Below, in pieces: positions 25,284 to 34,346 of a stretch of DNA of 64,000 nucleotides. The stretch is from NCBI RefSeq assembly GCF_003762835.1, contig NZ_RJWA01000003.1, positions 62,001 through 126,000 of the forward strand, given 5' to 3'. Position numbers and translations under genes: made by a program. A model generated the notes under the pieces. It was given only the letters and a program-made list of their open reading frames with translations. It had not been told where the DNA came from and made no database searches. Positions within the stretch are counted from its first letter, which is position 1. Every line of letters begins with the position of its first letter. This stretch comes from Micromonospora sp. HM5-17 (lineage in GTDB: Bacteria > Actinomycetota > Actinomycetes > Mycobacteriales > Micromonosporaceae).

Positions 25284-25925
25284 TCAGGCGGGTTCGCCGG
25301 TAACCAGGTAGACGACCCGCCGACCGGCGTTCACCGCGTGGTCGGCGTACCGCTCGTAGAAGCGGCCGAGCAGGGTGGCGTCGATCGCGGTCTCCACCCC
25401 GTACGGCCACTCGTCGTCGAGCAGGATCGCGAAGAGCCGTCGGTGTAGGTCGTCCATGGCGTCGTCGTCCTGCTCCAGCTCGGCGGCGAGGGTGGCGTCG
25501 GGCTTCGACAGCACGCCCGCGATCTTGGCGGCCATCCGGTCGGCGACGGCCGCCATCTCGGTGAAGACCCCGCGTAGCTCGGCTGGCACGGCCGGCGACG
25601 GATGGCGACGTACCGCCGTCTTGGCGACGTGGTCGGCGAGGTCGCCCATCCGCTCCAGGTCGGCGGCGACGTGCAGCGCGGTGATCAGGATCCGTAGGTC
25701 GGTGGCGACCGGGGCCTGCCGGGCCAGCAGGTCACCGACCCGCTCCTCCACCTGCCGGAAGATCGAGTCAACCTCCGCGTCTCGGGCGATCACACCCTCG
25801 GCGGCCCTTCGGTCGGCGGTGAGCAGCGCCTTCGTGGCCTGCCGCATCGCCACCTGCACCGCTTCGGCCATGTCGACCAGGAGCTGACTCACGATGTTCA
25901 GGTCGATCCGAAATTCCTCGCGCAT
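25284..25925 (-). CDS. phoU: Phosphate-signalling regulator PhoU
   Basis: A 213-residue protein of two three-helix bundles that couples phosphate transport to the sensor kinase and restrains PhoR/SenX3 signalling. The metal-binding repeats are visible: DAEVDSIFRQVEERV and ALHVAADLERMGDLADHVAK in the first half, DDAMDDLHRRLFAIL and GRFYERYADHAVNAGRRVVYLVTG in the second. ATG 25925 follows GGGACGTG. It is divergent from senX3 across a PHO-box-bearing region, the same arrangement as phoU-phoRP in Streptomyces. Confidence 0.95.
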   Translation of the reverse strand: MREEFRIDLNIVSQLLVDMAEAVQVAMRQATKALLTADRRAAEGVIARDAEVDSIFRQVEERVGDLLARQAPVATDLRILITALHVAADLERMGDLADHVAKTAVRRHPSPAVPAELRGVFTEMAAVADRMAAKIAGVLSKPDATLAAELEQDDDAMDDLHRRLFAILLDDEWPYGVETAIDATLLGRFYERYADHAVNAGRRVVYLVTGEPA

Positions 25926-26057
25926 GATCACGTCCCACTGGGTCAGTTCGTCGCGCCGGCGACCGGCGGACGACCGGCCGGTCCGGCGGCGGATCGGTCC
26001 GGCGTGCGCACGGCTGATGGGGGTCCCGCCCACGGTAGGGCGGCGCGGCGGCCCGGG

Positions 26058-26096
26058 GGTGAACGTTGGTGAACGGCACTCGGACGGAGGGTGAAC
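26058..26096. promoter_or_regulatory. PHO box between phoU and senX3
   Basis: Read on the minus strand, GTTCACC occurs at 26096-26090, 26074-26068 and 26064-26058. A degenerate GTCCGAG unit lies between the first two, giving an 11-11-10-base repeat. This matches the PhoP direct-repeat unit (GTTCACC) known from Streptomyces and implies autoregulation of phoU and senX3-regX3. Confidence 0.8.
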
Positions 26097-26168
26097 ATTC
26101 CCTGATGGCCGCGTGATTCGCCCGATTTTGCCTGGTCGATAGGTTAACGATGACCCTACGATCGCCGC

Positions 26169-27491
26169 GTGGACTGGGGGGTGGTAGCAGGCGTTGTCGG
26201 CGGGCTCGGCCTCGGCCTGTCCCTCGGCCCGTTCCGGCACCGGCTCGACCCGAGGTCGCGGCGCCGCGCCGTCGGAGCGCCGTCTGGCCGTCCCGGCGAC
26301 GTCACCTTCGGGACGGGCGGTGCGACAGGCACCACACGTCACAGGAGGCCGGCGATAGGCACCGAGGAGCAGGCGGGCGGGCTGCCCGGTCTTGGCCGTA
26401 GGAGCCTTGATGCGCTCCGGGTCGGGGTCGTTGTCCTGGATGCCCAGGATGTCCCCGTCCTGGTCAACCCGGCTGCCCGGGCGATGGGGCTGCTCCGGGT
26501 CGGCACCACCCCGGGTACGGTCGCCGCACACCCGATCATTCGAACCCTCGCCGGCCAGGTCCGACGTACGGGCGTCCGGCGGGAGGTGGAACTGGATCTG
26601 CCGCGGGGCCGCGACGGCGGCATGCAGGATCCGCTCGGCGTCCACCTGCGGGCGATGGGGATCGGCTCCGGCTACGTCGCCGTCGAGGCCGCCGACGTCA
26701 CCGAGTCGCACCGGGTCGCCCGGGTCCGTCGGGACTTCGTCGCCAACGTCAGCCACGAGCTGAAGACCCCGATCGGCGCGCTCCAGCTCCTCGCCGAGGC
26801 GCTGCTGGACGCCACCGACCGGACCATCGGTGGCGGTACCGTCGACCCGTCCGAGGAGTGGGCGGCGGCGCGCCGGTTCGCCGAACGGATCCATCACGAG
26901 TCGACCCGGCTCGGTAAGCTCGTGAACGAGCTGCTGGAACTCACCCGGCTCCAGGGGGCCGAGCCATTGCCCGACCCCGACCCCGTCGCGGTGGACTGGG
27001 TCATCGCCGAGGTCCTCGACCGGACCCGGACCGCCGCCACCGCCCGGGGGATCAGCATCGTCGTCGAGGGCGACCGCGAGCTGACCGTCTACGGCAGTGA
27101 CAGTCAGATCGCCACCGCGGTCAGCAACCTGGTCGAGAACGCGATCGCCTACTCCGGGGAGGGGACGACGGTCACCCTGGCCGTCCGGCGTGACGGCGAC
27201 CACATCGAGATCGCCGTCACCGACCAGGGCATCGGGATCGCGCCGGACGACGTCAACCGGATCTTCGAGCGCTTCTACCGGACCGACCAGGCCCGGTCGC
27301 GGCAGACCGGCGGCACCGGGCTTGGGCTGGCGATCGTCAAACACATCGCCACCAACCATGGCGGTCGGGTCGAGGTCTCCAGCACTCTTGGTGGTGGGTC
27401 GACGTTCACCCTGCGGCTGCCCGCACGTCCCCCGGACGCCTTCCTGCCGTCAGCCCCGTCAGTTGAGATCGAGACCGATCCGGTCGGCTAG
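26169..27491 (+). CDS. senX3: Phosphate-sensing histidine kinase SenX3/PhoR
   Basis: Sensor kinase of 440 residues. There is only one short N-terminal membrane segment (about 4-20, VVAGVVGGLGLGLSLG). A PAS-like domain follows at about 80-180 (LDALRVGVVVLDAQDVPVLVNPAARAMGLLR), then HisKA with the phosphorylated His in FVANVSHELKTPIGAL (about 196). HATPase_c boxes: NLVENAIAYS (N), DQGIGIAP (G1), FERFYR (F), GGTGLGLAIVKH (G2). GTG 26169 is 6 bases after TACGAT. Its partner regX3 starts 33 bases downstream. Confidence 0.94.
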   Translation: MDWGVVAGVVGGLGLGLSLGPFRHRLDPRSRRRAVGAPSGRPGDVTFGTGGATGTTRHRRPAIGTEEQAGGLPGLGRRSLDALRVGVVVLDAQDVPVLVNPAARAMGLLRVGTTPGTVAAHPIIRTLAGQVRRTGVRREVELDLPRGRDGGMQDPLGVHLRAMGIGSGYVAVEAADVTESHRVARVRRDFVANVSHELKTPIGALQLLAEALLDATDRTIGGGTVDPSEEWAAARRFAERIHHESTRLGKLVNELLELTRLQGAEPLPDPDPVAVDWVIAEVLDRTRTAATARGISIVVEGDRELTVYGSDSQIATAVSNLVENAIAYSGEGTTVTLAVRRDGDHIEIAVTDQGIGIAPDDVNRIFERFYRTDQARSRQTGGTGLGLAIVKHIATNHGGRVEVSSTLGGGSTFTLRLPARPPDAFLPSAPSVEIETDPVG

Positions 27492-27524
27492 CCCCCGTAC
27501 GGATCGACAGAGAGAGGACAGTCC

Positions 27525-28208
27525 GTGGCCCGTGTACTCGTGGTCGAGGATGAGGAGTCGTTTTCCGACGCCCTCTCCTACATGCTGCGCAAGGAGGGAT
27601 TCGAGGTCTCGGCCGCGGCGACCGGCACCGACGCGTTGACCGAGTTCGACCGGACCGGCGCCGACATCGTACTGCTCGACCTGATGCTGCCTGAGATGTC
27701 GGGTACCGAGGTCTGCCGCCAGCTTCGCCAGCGGTCCCAGGTCCCGATCATCATGGTCACCGCCCGGGACAGCGAGATCGACAAGGTGGTCGGGCTGGAG
27801 ATCGGCGCCGACGACTACGTCACCAAGCCCTACTCGCCCCGGGAGCTGGTCGCCCGGGTCCGGGCCGTCCTGCGGCGACGCGGCAACGAGACCGCCGAGG
27901 CGAACACGCCGACGCTGGCCGCCGGTCCGGTCCGGATGGACGTCGAGCGGCACGTGGTGACCGTCGACGGCAACCCGGTGCAGCTGCCGCTGAAGGAGTT
28001 CGAGCTGCTGGAGCTGCTGCTCCGCAACGCCGGTCGGGTCCTCACCCGGGGCCAGTTGATCGACCGGGTCTGGGGCGCCGACTACGTCGGCGACACCAAG
28101 ACCCTCGACGTGCACGTCAAGCGGCTGCGCTCGAAGGTGGAGCCGGAGCCGTCGCAGCCACGGTACATCGTCACCGTCCGCGGCCTGGGCTACAAGTTCG
28201 AGCCGTAG
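27525..28208 (+). CDS. regX3: Phosphate response regulator RegX3/PhoP
   Basis: OmpR-family response regulator (227 residues). Receiver: acidic pair VVEDEES, phosphoacceptor Asp in IVLLDLMLP (about residue 52), Thr in MVTARDS, Lys in VTKPYSPREL. The C-terminal winged helix (about 130-225) has LKEFELLELLLRNAGRVLTRGQL and VHVKRLRSKVE and ends VRGLGYKFEP. GTG 27525 has AGAGAGGACA upstream. The predicted targets are PHO-box genes, including its own locus. It is co-transcribed with senX3. Confidence 0.96.
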   Translation: MARVLVVEDEESFSDALSYMLRKEGFEVSAAATGTDALTEFDRTGADIVLLDLMLPEMSGTEVCRQLRQRSQVPIIMVTARDSEIDKVVGLEIGADDYVTKPYSPRELVARVRAVLRRRGNETAEANTPTLAAGPVRMDVERHVVTVDGNPVQLPLKEFELLELLLRNAGRVLTRGQLIDRVWGADYVGDTKTLDVHVKRLRSKVEPEPSQPRYIVTVRGLGYKFEP

Positions 28209-28288
28209 CCCGGGCAGACCGGCCTGTCGTGCCCGCAGCCTGCCCGCGTCCCGGCGGGCGTGGATCGTCCGTTCGCGCCGCGTCCGGG

Positions 28289-29269
28289 TCAGGGCGCCGG
28301 CTCGGCGGTGCGCTGGGTCGGACGTCGGCGGCCCGTGACCGCCGCCGACCGACCGTTGCCGGTCGCGGCCCCCGATGTTCCCGGTGTGCCATTGCCGGTG
28401 GCGGCCCGTGGGCCCGCCGTCTTTGGATCGCCCTTCTGCCGGTGTACCACGACCGGGTCGGCCTCGGCGGTCGCCGGATGCGGCGCGACCAGCCCGCGCC
28501 GGGCCCGCTCGCCACAGAGTTCGGCCAGTTTGGCGTACGCCGGCTTGCCGATCAGCGCGGTCAGCTCAGGCTCGTACGAGACGTACATCGGCTCGGTCCC
28601 GACGTGCGCCTCCGGCGAGGAGGTGCACCACCAGTCGAGGTCGTGCCCGCCGGCGCCCCAGCCCCGCCGGTCGAACTCGCCGAGCGTGGAGACCAGCACC
28701 TTCGTCCCGTCGGGGCGCTTCACCCAGTCCTGGTCGCGCCGGATCGGGAGCTGCCAGCAGACGTCCGGCTTGTACTCCAGCGGGTGTACGCCGTCCCGCA
28801 GCGCCTGGGCGTGCAGGGCGCAGCCGCCGCCGCCCGGGAAGTCGGCGTCGTTGAGGAAGACACAGGGGCCGTCCTCGCCCCGGGTCGCCGTACGCCGGGC
28901 CGGCGACTCCCCGTCGACCGAGTCCAGCTCGGTGTAGTTCTTGAAGCCTCGCCGGTAGTGCTGCCAGGTCCGCGGGGTGAGCCGCCGTACCGCCGCCCGG
29001 ACCCGCTTCTCGTCGTCGGCGTCCGTGAAGAACGCGCCGTGTGAGCAGCAGCCGTCGGCGGAGCGACCGGCGATGATGCCGTGGCAGGTCTTGCCGAAGA
29101 CACAGGCCCAGCGGGACAGGAGCCAGGTCAGGTCGGCCCGGATCAGGTGTTCGGGGTCGGCCGGGTCGGGGAACTCGATCCACTCCCGAGGAAAGTCGAG
29201 CGGGACCTCCCGGCTGCGTGGGTCGGCGGGGTCGTCCACGAGGATCCTGAGCTGGTTACGCGGTGCCAC
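28289..29269 (-). CDS. Cysteine-rich conserved protein, Rv0495c-like
   Basis: A 326-residue protein. The first ~260 residues match the conserved actinobacterial family of Rv0495c, rich in spaced Cys and His: [64 protein letters not shown] and [13 protein letters not shown]. This recalls the Cys patterns of zinc- or Fe-S-binding proteins, but no function is known. The last ~50 residues are a Gly/Thr/Arg-rich tail. GTG 29269 is 6 bases after TACGCT (minus strand). It is divergent from the Ppx/GppA gene, as in M. tuberculosis. Confidence 0.85.
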   Translation of the reverse strand: MAPRNQLRILVDDPADPRSREVPLDFPREWIEFPDPADPEHLIRADLTWLLSRWACVFGKTCHGIIAGRSADGCCSHGAFFTDADDEKRVRAAVRRLTPRTWQHYRRGFKNYTELDSVDGESPARRTATRGEDGPCVFLNDADFPGGGGCALHAQALRDGVHPLEYKPDVCWQLPIRRDQDWVKRPDGTKVLVSTLGEFDRRGWGAGGHDLDWWCTSSPEAHVGTEPMYVSYEPELTALIGKPAYAKLAELCGERARRGLVAPHPATAEADPVVVHRQKGDPKTAGPRAATGNGTPGTSGAATGNGRSAAVTGRRRPTQRTAEPAP

Positions 29270-29321
29270 CTGGTCAGCGTACGCCCGTAACCCCGCTCTG
29301 ACCTGCGTCTAGGGTCTTGTC

Positions 29322-30314
29322 ATGCGACTCGGCGTACTCGACGTCGGCTCCACCACCGTGCATCTGTTGGTGGTGGACGCCCATCACGGGGCACACCCCT
29401 GGCCGGCCCACTCCGAGAAGGCGGTGCTGCGGCTCGCCGAGCAGATCGGCCCCGACGGGGCGCTGACCAGGGCCGGCGCGGACGCGCTGGTCGCCGCGGT
29501 GGCCGAGGCGCAGCGGTCCGCGGACCGGCTGCGCGTCGACGACCTCCTGGCCTTCGCCACCTCCGCGGTCCGGGACGCCACCAACGCGCGGGAGGTGTTG
29601 GCCCGGGTCCGGGCCGAGACCGGGGTGCGCCTGCAGGTGCTCTCCGGCACCGACGAGGCCCGGATGACCTTCCTCGCCGTACGCCGGTGGTTCGGCTGGT
29701 CGGCGGGTCGGCTGCTGGTGTTGGACATCGGCGGCGGCTCACTGGAGATGGCGGTGGGGATCGACGAGGAGCCGGAGTTCGCCCGCTCGCTCCCGCTCGG
29801 CGCGGGCCGGTTGACCCGTACGTGGCTGGAGCTCGGGCCCGACAGCGACGCCGCGCCCGACCCGGCCGCGGTCGTCCGGCTGGAGCGGCACGTCGAGAGC
29901 GTCCTCCGCCCGGTCGTCGACGACATGGCCGAAATCGAGTGGGACCGGGTCGTCGCCACCAGCAAGACGTTCCGGATCCTGGCCCGGCTGGCCGGGGCCC
30001 CGCCGGCGTCGGCCGGGCTCTGGGCCCGGCGCGGCCTCTCCCAGACCGGGCTGCGCCAGGTGGTCGGCTTCATCCGGCACATCCCGCCGGCCAAGCTCGC
30101 CGAGCTGGAGGGGGTCAGCGCCCGCCGGGCCCACCAGGTGTTGGCCGGGGCGGTGGTGGCGGAGGCGGTGATGCGCCGACTCGAGGTGGAGACCCTCGAC
30201 ATCTGCCCGTGGGCGCTGCGTGAGGGGGTCATCCTGCGCCGGCTCGACCAGCTGGAGCCGCCCCGCCGCCCGCGGTGGCGTAGCCTCCGTCGACCTCCCC
30301 GACACCCCTTGTGA
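29322..30314 (+). CDS. Ppx/GppA-family phosphatase
   Basis: ASKHA-fold exopolyphosphatase / pppGpp phosphohydrolase family (330 residues), homologous to Rv0496 (Ppx1). Motifs: phosphate-1 loop [35 protein letters not shown] and phosphate-2 loop [15 protein letters not shown], with the catalytic Glu expected in the SGTDEA region. The C-terminal regulatory domain of the long Ppx form is absent, as usual in Actinobacteria. ATG 29322 is 6 bases after TAGGGT. It links to phosphate control (senX3-regX3, phoU) by position and substrate. Confidence 0.92.
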   Translation: MRLGVLDVGSTTVHLLVVDAHHGAHPWPAHSEKAVLRLAEQIGPDGALTRAGADALVAAVAEAQRSADRLRVDDLLAFATSAVRDATNAREVLARVRAETGVRLQVLSGTDEARMTFLAVRRWFGWSAGRLLVLDIGGGSLEMAVGIDEEPEFARSLPLGAGRLTRTWLELGPDSDAAPDPAAVVRLERHVESVLRPVVDDMAEIEWDRVVATSKTFRILARLAGAPPASAGLWARRGLSQTGLRQVVGFIRHIPPAKLAELEGVSARRAHQVLAGAVVAEAVMRRLEVETLDICPWALREGVILRRLDQLEPPRRPRWRSLRRPPRHPL

Positions 30315-30396
30315 GCTGGGTGTTCCCGGCTCCACTGGGCGATCTGCGGCGGCTCGTCCCGAGTGGTACGGGACCGGGCGGGCTACCCTGAAGGAC

Positions 30397-31200
30397 GTGA
30401 CCACCCGCGTACTGCTGTCCAGCTCCTCGGTGTTTCCCGAGCCGACGGCGGCCGCCTTCGAGCTGGCGGCGGCCCTGGGCTACGACGGGGTCGAGGTGAT
30501 GGTCTGGACCGACGCGGTCAGTCAGGACGCCGGGGCGCTGCGCGGGCTCGCGAAGCACTACGGCGTCCCGGTGCTCTCGGTGCACTCGCCCTGCCTGCTG
30601 GTCACCCAGCGGGTGTGGAGTCCCGACCCGTGGGAGCGGCTGCGTCGTTCGGCGGTGCTGGCCGAGGCGCTGGAGGCGCCGACCGTGGTGGTGCACCCGC
30701 CGTTCACCTGGCAGCGGGACTACGCCCGGTCGTTCGGTGAGGGCCTCGGCAAGCTCGGCGCCGACCATCCCGGGATCCGGTTCGCGGTGGAGAACATGTA
30801 CCCGGTGCGGATGGCCGGCCGACGGTTCGTGCCGTACCAGCCGAGCTGGGACCCGACCGACACCGGCTACGACGCCTACACCCTGGACGTGTCGCACTGC
30901 GCCGCCGCCCAGACCGACGCGCTGGTGATGGCCGACCGGATGGGGAGCGGGCTCGCCCACGTCCACCTGGGGGACGGCACCGGCGAGGGGCGGGACGAGC
31001 ACCTGGTGCCGGGCCGGGGCACCCAGCCCTGCGCGGAGCTGCTCGGCTCGCTCGCCGGGCGGGGCTTCACCGGTTCCGTCGCACTGGAGGTCTCCACCCG
31101 GCGGGCCCGCAGCCGGGCCGACCGCGAGAACGACCTGCGGACGGCGCTGGCCTACACCCGCCGACACCTGAGCACGTCGGTCGACGTTCCCACGCCCTGA
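30397..31200 (+). CDS. TIM-barrel sugar phosphate isomerase/epimerase-like protein (Rv0498-like)
   Basis: Xylose-isomerase-like barrel (AP endonuclease 2 superfamily), 267 residues. Metal-site segments are GYDGVEVMVW, VLSVHSPCLL, VVVHPPFTWQRD, GIRFAVENMYP, TLDVSHCAAAQTDA and LAHVHLGDGTGEGRDEHLVPGRG. The His/Glu/Asp pattern fits a divalent metal centre. The substrate is unknown. GTG 30397 is 7 bases after TACCCT. It keeps the mycobacterial position after ppx. Confidence 0.88.
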   Translation: MTTRVLLSSSSVFPEPTAAAFELAAALGYDGVEVMVWTDAVSQDAGALRGLAKHYGVPVLSVHSPCLLVTQRVWSPDPWERLRRSAVLAEALEAPTVVVHPPFTWQRDYARSFGEGLGKLGADHPGIRFAVENMYPVRMAGRRFVPYQPSWDPTDTGYDAYTLDVSHCAAAQTDALVMADRMGSGLAHVHLGDGTGEGRDEHLVPGRGTQPCAELLGSLAGRGFTGSVALEVSTRRARSRADRENDLRTALAYTRRHLSTSVDVPTP

Positions 31201-31263
31201 GCCGTACCCACCCCGGGGCGATGCCGGCCTTCCGGTCCCGTCGCGTCCCCGGGTCGGGGGGCG

Positions 31264-32226
31264 TCAGGCGGCGGTGCAGGTGACGCCGTTGAGGGTGACG
31301 TCGGTGGGGACGACGTCCGGCGTACCGCCGGAGACGCGCAGCGAGGCGGTCAGCGTCTCGCCGACACTGAGCTCGTCGCTCCACCCGGACCACCAGAGCA
31401 CCACGTCGGGGCCGTGCTGCGCCCAGGCGTACCCGGCCTCCTCGACGCGTTGGCCGCCGAGCAGGCGGAACCGGATCGACCAGGCCTGCAATCCCACCGG
31501 GCCGGTGTTGGTCACCTGGATGGCGTCCGGGGCGGCGCCGCTGGCCGGTCGGTAACCGGCTCGGCATGACCCGTCGGGGTCGGAGCCGGTGCGCTGCCGG
31601 GTGCTCGGGGAGGGCGCGGAGACGTTTCCGGAGACGTCCCGGGCGACCACGTGGAAGTCGTAGGTCAGGTCGGGGATGAGCATCCTGACCTCGGTGGAGG
31701 CCTCGCCGCTGCCGCCGATCACGACGGCGGTGCCCACGCCCTCGGTCCGGGCGTAGACGAGGTAGGTCGGGGCCGAGGCGTTGTCCGTCGAGGGTGTCCA
31801 GGTCAGGCCCACGGTGCGGGCGGTGACGTCGGTGACCACCGGGGCACCGGGCGGACTCGGCGGCTCCGACTCCTGGGGCGCCGGATCGGTACGGAAGGTG
31901 ACCGGCGCGGAGAAGCCGCTGACGTTGCGGCCGTCGGAGGCACGCACCACCCAGGTGTACGTCGTGTCGGGCCGCAGTCCGGTGAACCGGTACGACGGCA
32001 CGGCGCTGCTGGCGTGGAAGCCGGTGTCGCCGGGGCGCTGGTACCAGATCTCGTACTGGGTGACCCCGGTGTCGTCCGTGGACGGACGCCAGGTGAGCAG
32101 GGCCGAGGTCTCGGTGACCTGCGTGGCGACCGGAGTGCCGGGGACGGTCGGCGGTGTCGTGTCGGTGGGCACCGGAACGGCCCCCGCGAGGGTGAGCACC
32201 GCCGCCAGGAGGGTGTGGATCGCCAT
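31264..32226 (-). CDS. Secreted protein with two FN3 domains and a CBM2-like domain
   Basis: A 320-residue exported protein. ATG 32226 is chosen for the signal peptide it yields (MAIHTLLAAVLTLAGAVPVP); the upstream frame is non-coding. Two fibronectin type III domains follow at about 25-115 and 122-210 (TAPTVPGTP-like openings, LTW and TYTWVVRA / TYDFHVVARD strands). Residues about 218-320 resemble a family 2 carbohydrate-binding module (CRAGYRP, QVTNTGPVGLQAWSIRF, terminal NGVTC with paired cysteines). No catalytic domain is present, so it is probably a substrate-binding accessory to secreted polysaccharide-active enzymes such as the LPMO further along. Confidence 0.85.
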   Translation of the reverse strand: MAIHTLLAAVLTLAGAVPVPTDTTPPTVPGTPVATQVTETSALLTWRPSTDDTGVTQYEIWYQRPGDTGFHASSAVPSYRFTGLRPDTTYTWVVRASDGRNVSGFSAPVTFRTDPAPQESEPPSPPGAPVVTDVTARTVGLTWTPSTDNASAPTYLVYARTEGVGTAVVIGGSGEASTEVRMLIPDLTYDFHVVARDVSGNVSAPSPSTRQRTGSDPDGSCRAGYRPASGAAPDAIQVTNTGPVGLQAWSIRFRLLGGQRVEEAGYAWAQHGPDVVLWWSGWSDELSVGETLTASLRVSGGTPDVVPTDVTLNGVTCTAA

Positions 32227-32345
32227 CTGCGCCCCCGGTGGTTCCCGACCAACAAACTTATGTACATCGATTTTTGCATGTGGGGTCGGCACGCGGACAT
32301 AGGAGTCTTTGCTGGAAAAGACTGGAACTTGTACGCTCACGCCTC

Positions 32346-33176
32346 GTGGCCGAGCCGGTGGAGGTGCTGGAACGGCGGATCGACGCCCTGCGGGCGGCGG
32401 TACGTCGGTCGGTGGTGGCCGGGGACACCGCGCGGGCCCGAGCACTCCGGGCCGAACTACGGGCCGCCGAACGCGCCTGGGACGAGGCGATCGCCAACCT
32501 CGCCGAGGCGACGGCGCCGAAACCGGAGCCGGTCGCCACCCGCGCTGTCCCGGCCCGGCCGGTGACCCCGCTGCTGCCGGTGCGGGAACAGGTGCACGAC
32601 GCGCTCACCCTGCTCACCGTCCCCGCCGCGCCGAAGCTGATCGCCGACGTCCACGAGGCGTTCTTCGGCACCGGGGGACTCGCCGCCGGGCGTCTCACCC
32701 ACCTGCGCCGGGACGAGCGGCGCTCGTACGAGACCGCGCGGCGCGCCCGGCCGTACTATCTCTGCTCCGCGCTGACCGCCGAGTACCTGACGCCGGCGCG
32801 CGGCCTCTTCGCGGTCTCGACCTGGCCGCTGGAGCGGCGGATCGTCGGCCCGCTCAGTCCGCGGGTCCACTTCCTGACCGCGGCCGTCCGGATCGCCGAG
32901 CGGGCGGCCCGGCTGCCGCGGGTGAGCGCCGCGGTCACCCGGCTGCTCTGGCGGTTCGCCACCAACATTCCCGGCGCCGCCGCACCCGGGCAGCTTCCCG
33001 CCACGGTGGACACGAGGGTGATCATCGAAGCTGCCGGGGACGAACTCGAGGTGCACATCGAGGCCGACCGGGCGCAGCGGGCGGCGGCGGCCGACCGGGC
33101 CCGTCGCCAGCTCGACGACGTCGCGCAGCTCTTCGGCCACACACTGGACCGGGTCAGGGGGACGAAGACGGCATGA
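32346..33176 (+). CDS. Unknown protein, first gene of nuclease-helicase operon
   Basis: A 276-residue soluble protein with no recognised domain. Residues 1-60 are a charged helix, probably a coiled coil (VEVLERRIDALRAAVRRSVVAGDTARARALRAEL). A second part (about 85-235) contains VHEAFFGTGGLAAGRLTHLRRDERRSY and ARPYYLCSALTAEYLTPARGLFAVSTWPLERRIVGPLSPRVHFL. Another charged helix ends the protein. GTG 32346 is 8 bases after TACGCT (32332-32337), the apparent operon promoter. The stop overlaps the nuclease start (ATGA 33173-33176), so the products are likely made together and may form a complex. Confidence 0.75.
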   Translation: MAEPVEVLERRIDALRAAVRRSVVAGDTARARALRAELRAAERAWDEAIANLAEATAPKPEPVATRAVPARPVTPLLPVREQVHDALTLLTVPAAPKLIADVHEAFFGTGGLAAGRLTHLRRDERRSYETARRARPYYLCSALTAEYLTPARGLFAVSTWPLERRIVGPLSPRVHFLTAAVRIAERAARLPRVSAAVTRLLWRFATNIPGAAAPGQLPATVDTRVIIEAAGDELEVHIEADRAQRAAAADRARRQLDDVAQLFGHTLDRVRGTKTA

Positions 33177-34315
33177 CCAGCATGAACACCGCCGAACGGC
33201 TGGCCGCGATCCGGGGCGGGGCGAAGCCGAAGCGGCACAACGCCCGGACCATCGCCGCGCTGACCCGCAATCCCGGCTGCGCCCGTCGGGCCGTCCTCGA
33301 CTGCGCCGGAATCGACAAGCAGCGGTTGGCGGCGTACGTCGACTTTCCGGCCCGGTTCGGCCAGTCCCAGTTCGCGATCGCCCGGGGAAACGCGTTCGAG
33401 GCGCAGGTGAAGGCGGACGGCGCCGCCGAACTGCTGACGCTGCTGCGGGAACGACTCGGACTGTCGATCCCGGAGGTGGCGTACGACGACCTGGCGTCGG
33501 TGACCGGCCGGGAGCAGGAGAGCCCGGAGGTCCGGTACGCGCGTACCCGGACCCTGCTGATCCGGGCCGCCACCGGGGCCGGCGACGCCGGCACCCTCTT
33601 CGACCACCCGCTGCTGCGGATCAACGTCGCAGGGCAGCCGGTCTACCTCGAACCGGACCTGATCGCCTTCCAGGCCGGTGGCCGGTTCCACGTCGTCGAG
33701 ATCAAGTCGTTCGCGATCGTCGACGGGCAGGCCGACGCGGGCAAGGTTTCCTCGGCGGCGATCCAGTCGGCGGTCTACGTGCTGGCGATGCGGGAGCTGC
33801 TGGCCGAGGCCGGGTTCGACCCGGAGATCGTCTCGCACGACGTGGTGTTGGTCTGCCCGCGCGACTTCTCCAACCGGCCGACGGCGGTGCTGGTCGACGT
33901 CCGCAAGCAGCTCGCGGTGCTGCGCCGGCAGCTGGGCCGGATGACCCGGATCGACGAACTGCTGGCCGCGCTGCCGCCGGACCTCAGCTTCGACCTGGCG
34001 CCGGACGCCGCCGGGGTGCCGACCCGCGACCCGGCCGCGATCGTCACCGCGCTGCGGGCGATCGACGCCCGCTACACCCCGGACTGCCTGGCCGTCTGCG
34101 AGCTGGCGTACTTCTGCCGGCACGAGGCGCGCGGCTGCACGGCGGCGCTCGGTCCGGCGACCCGGGAGGCGCTGGGCGGGATCGACCGGGTCGAGACCGC
34201 GCTGGCGCTGGCGCACGACGTGCTGCCCCCGGCCGAGGAGCAGGCGGAGGCCGCCGCGCTGCTCCAGGCCGCGGCCCGGCTGCGCGCCGAGGCCCTGGCC
34301 GGAGCGCCGGCATGA
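33173..34315 (+). CDS. Cas4/RecB-like PD-(D/E)XK nuclease with Fe-S-type cysteines
   Basis: A 380-residue predicted DNA nuclease. The PD-(D/E)XK core is readable: Asp162 in LEPDLIAF, then Glu176 and Lys178 in VVEIKSF, followed by a helix with QSAVYVLAMREL (motif IV-like Gln/Tyr). Cys36 near the N-terminus together with Cys305, Cys309 and Cys315 (CLAVCELAYFC) reproduces the split four-cysteine pattern that holds a 4Fe-4S cluster in Cas4 and AddB. The nearest known comparison is the TM0106-type RecB-family nucleases, often fused to UPF1-like helicases. Here the helicase is a separate gene downstream. ATG 33173 overlaps the preceding stop. Confidence 0.85.
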   Translation: MTSMNTAERLAAIRGGAKPKRHNARTIAALTRNPGCARRAVLDCAGIDKQRLAAYVDFPARFGQSQFAIARGNAFEAQVKADGAAELLTLLRERLGLSIPEVAYDDLASVTGREQESPEVRYARTRTLLIRAATGAGDAGTLFDHPLLRINVAGQPVYLEPDLIAFQAGGRFHVVEIKSFAIVDGQADAGKVSSAAIQSAVYVLAMRELLAEAGFDPEIVSHDVVLVCPRDFSNRPTAVLVDVRKQLAVLRRQLGRMTRIDELLAALPPDLSFDLAPDAAGVPTRDPAAIVTALRAIDARYTPDCLAVCELAYFCRHEARGCTAALGPATREALGGIDRVETALALAHDVLPPAEEQAEAAALLQAAARLRAEALAGAPA

Positions 34316-34346
34316 CAGCCCGCCGTCGGAGCGCCGGCACGACAGC
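34301..34346. repeat. Two near-identical 19-bp direct repeats
   Basis: Copies at 34301-34319 and 34328-34346 differ by one base (CATG versus CACG) and are offset by 27 bp, i.e. nine codons. They span the nuclease stop and build the mini-ORF behind it. Confidence 0.8.

Noticed and set aside
28229-29044. Plus-strand frame of 271 residues opposite the Rv0495c-like gene
   Set aside because: Shadow frame; the minus-strand protein has conserved Cys/His clusters and a matching neighbour order.
33173-34315. Calling the nuclease a CRISPR cas4 gene
   Set aside because: No cas1/cas2 or repeats in the window; context with an SF1 helicase and unknown proteins points to another system.
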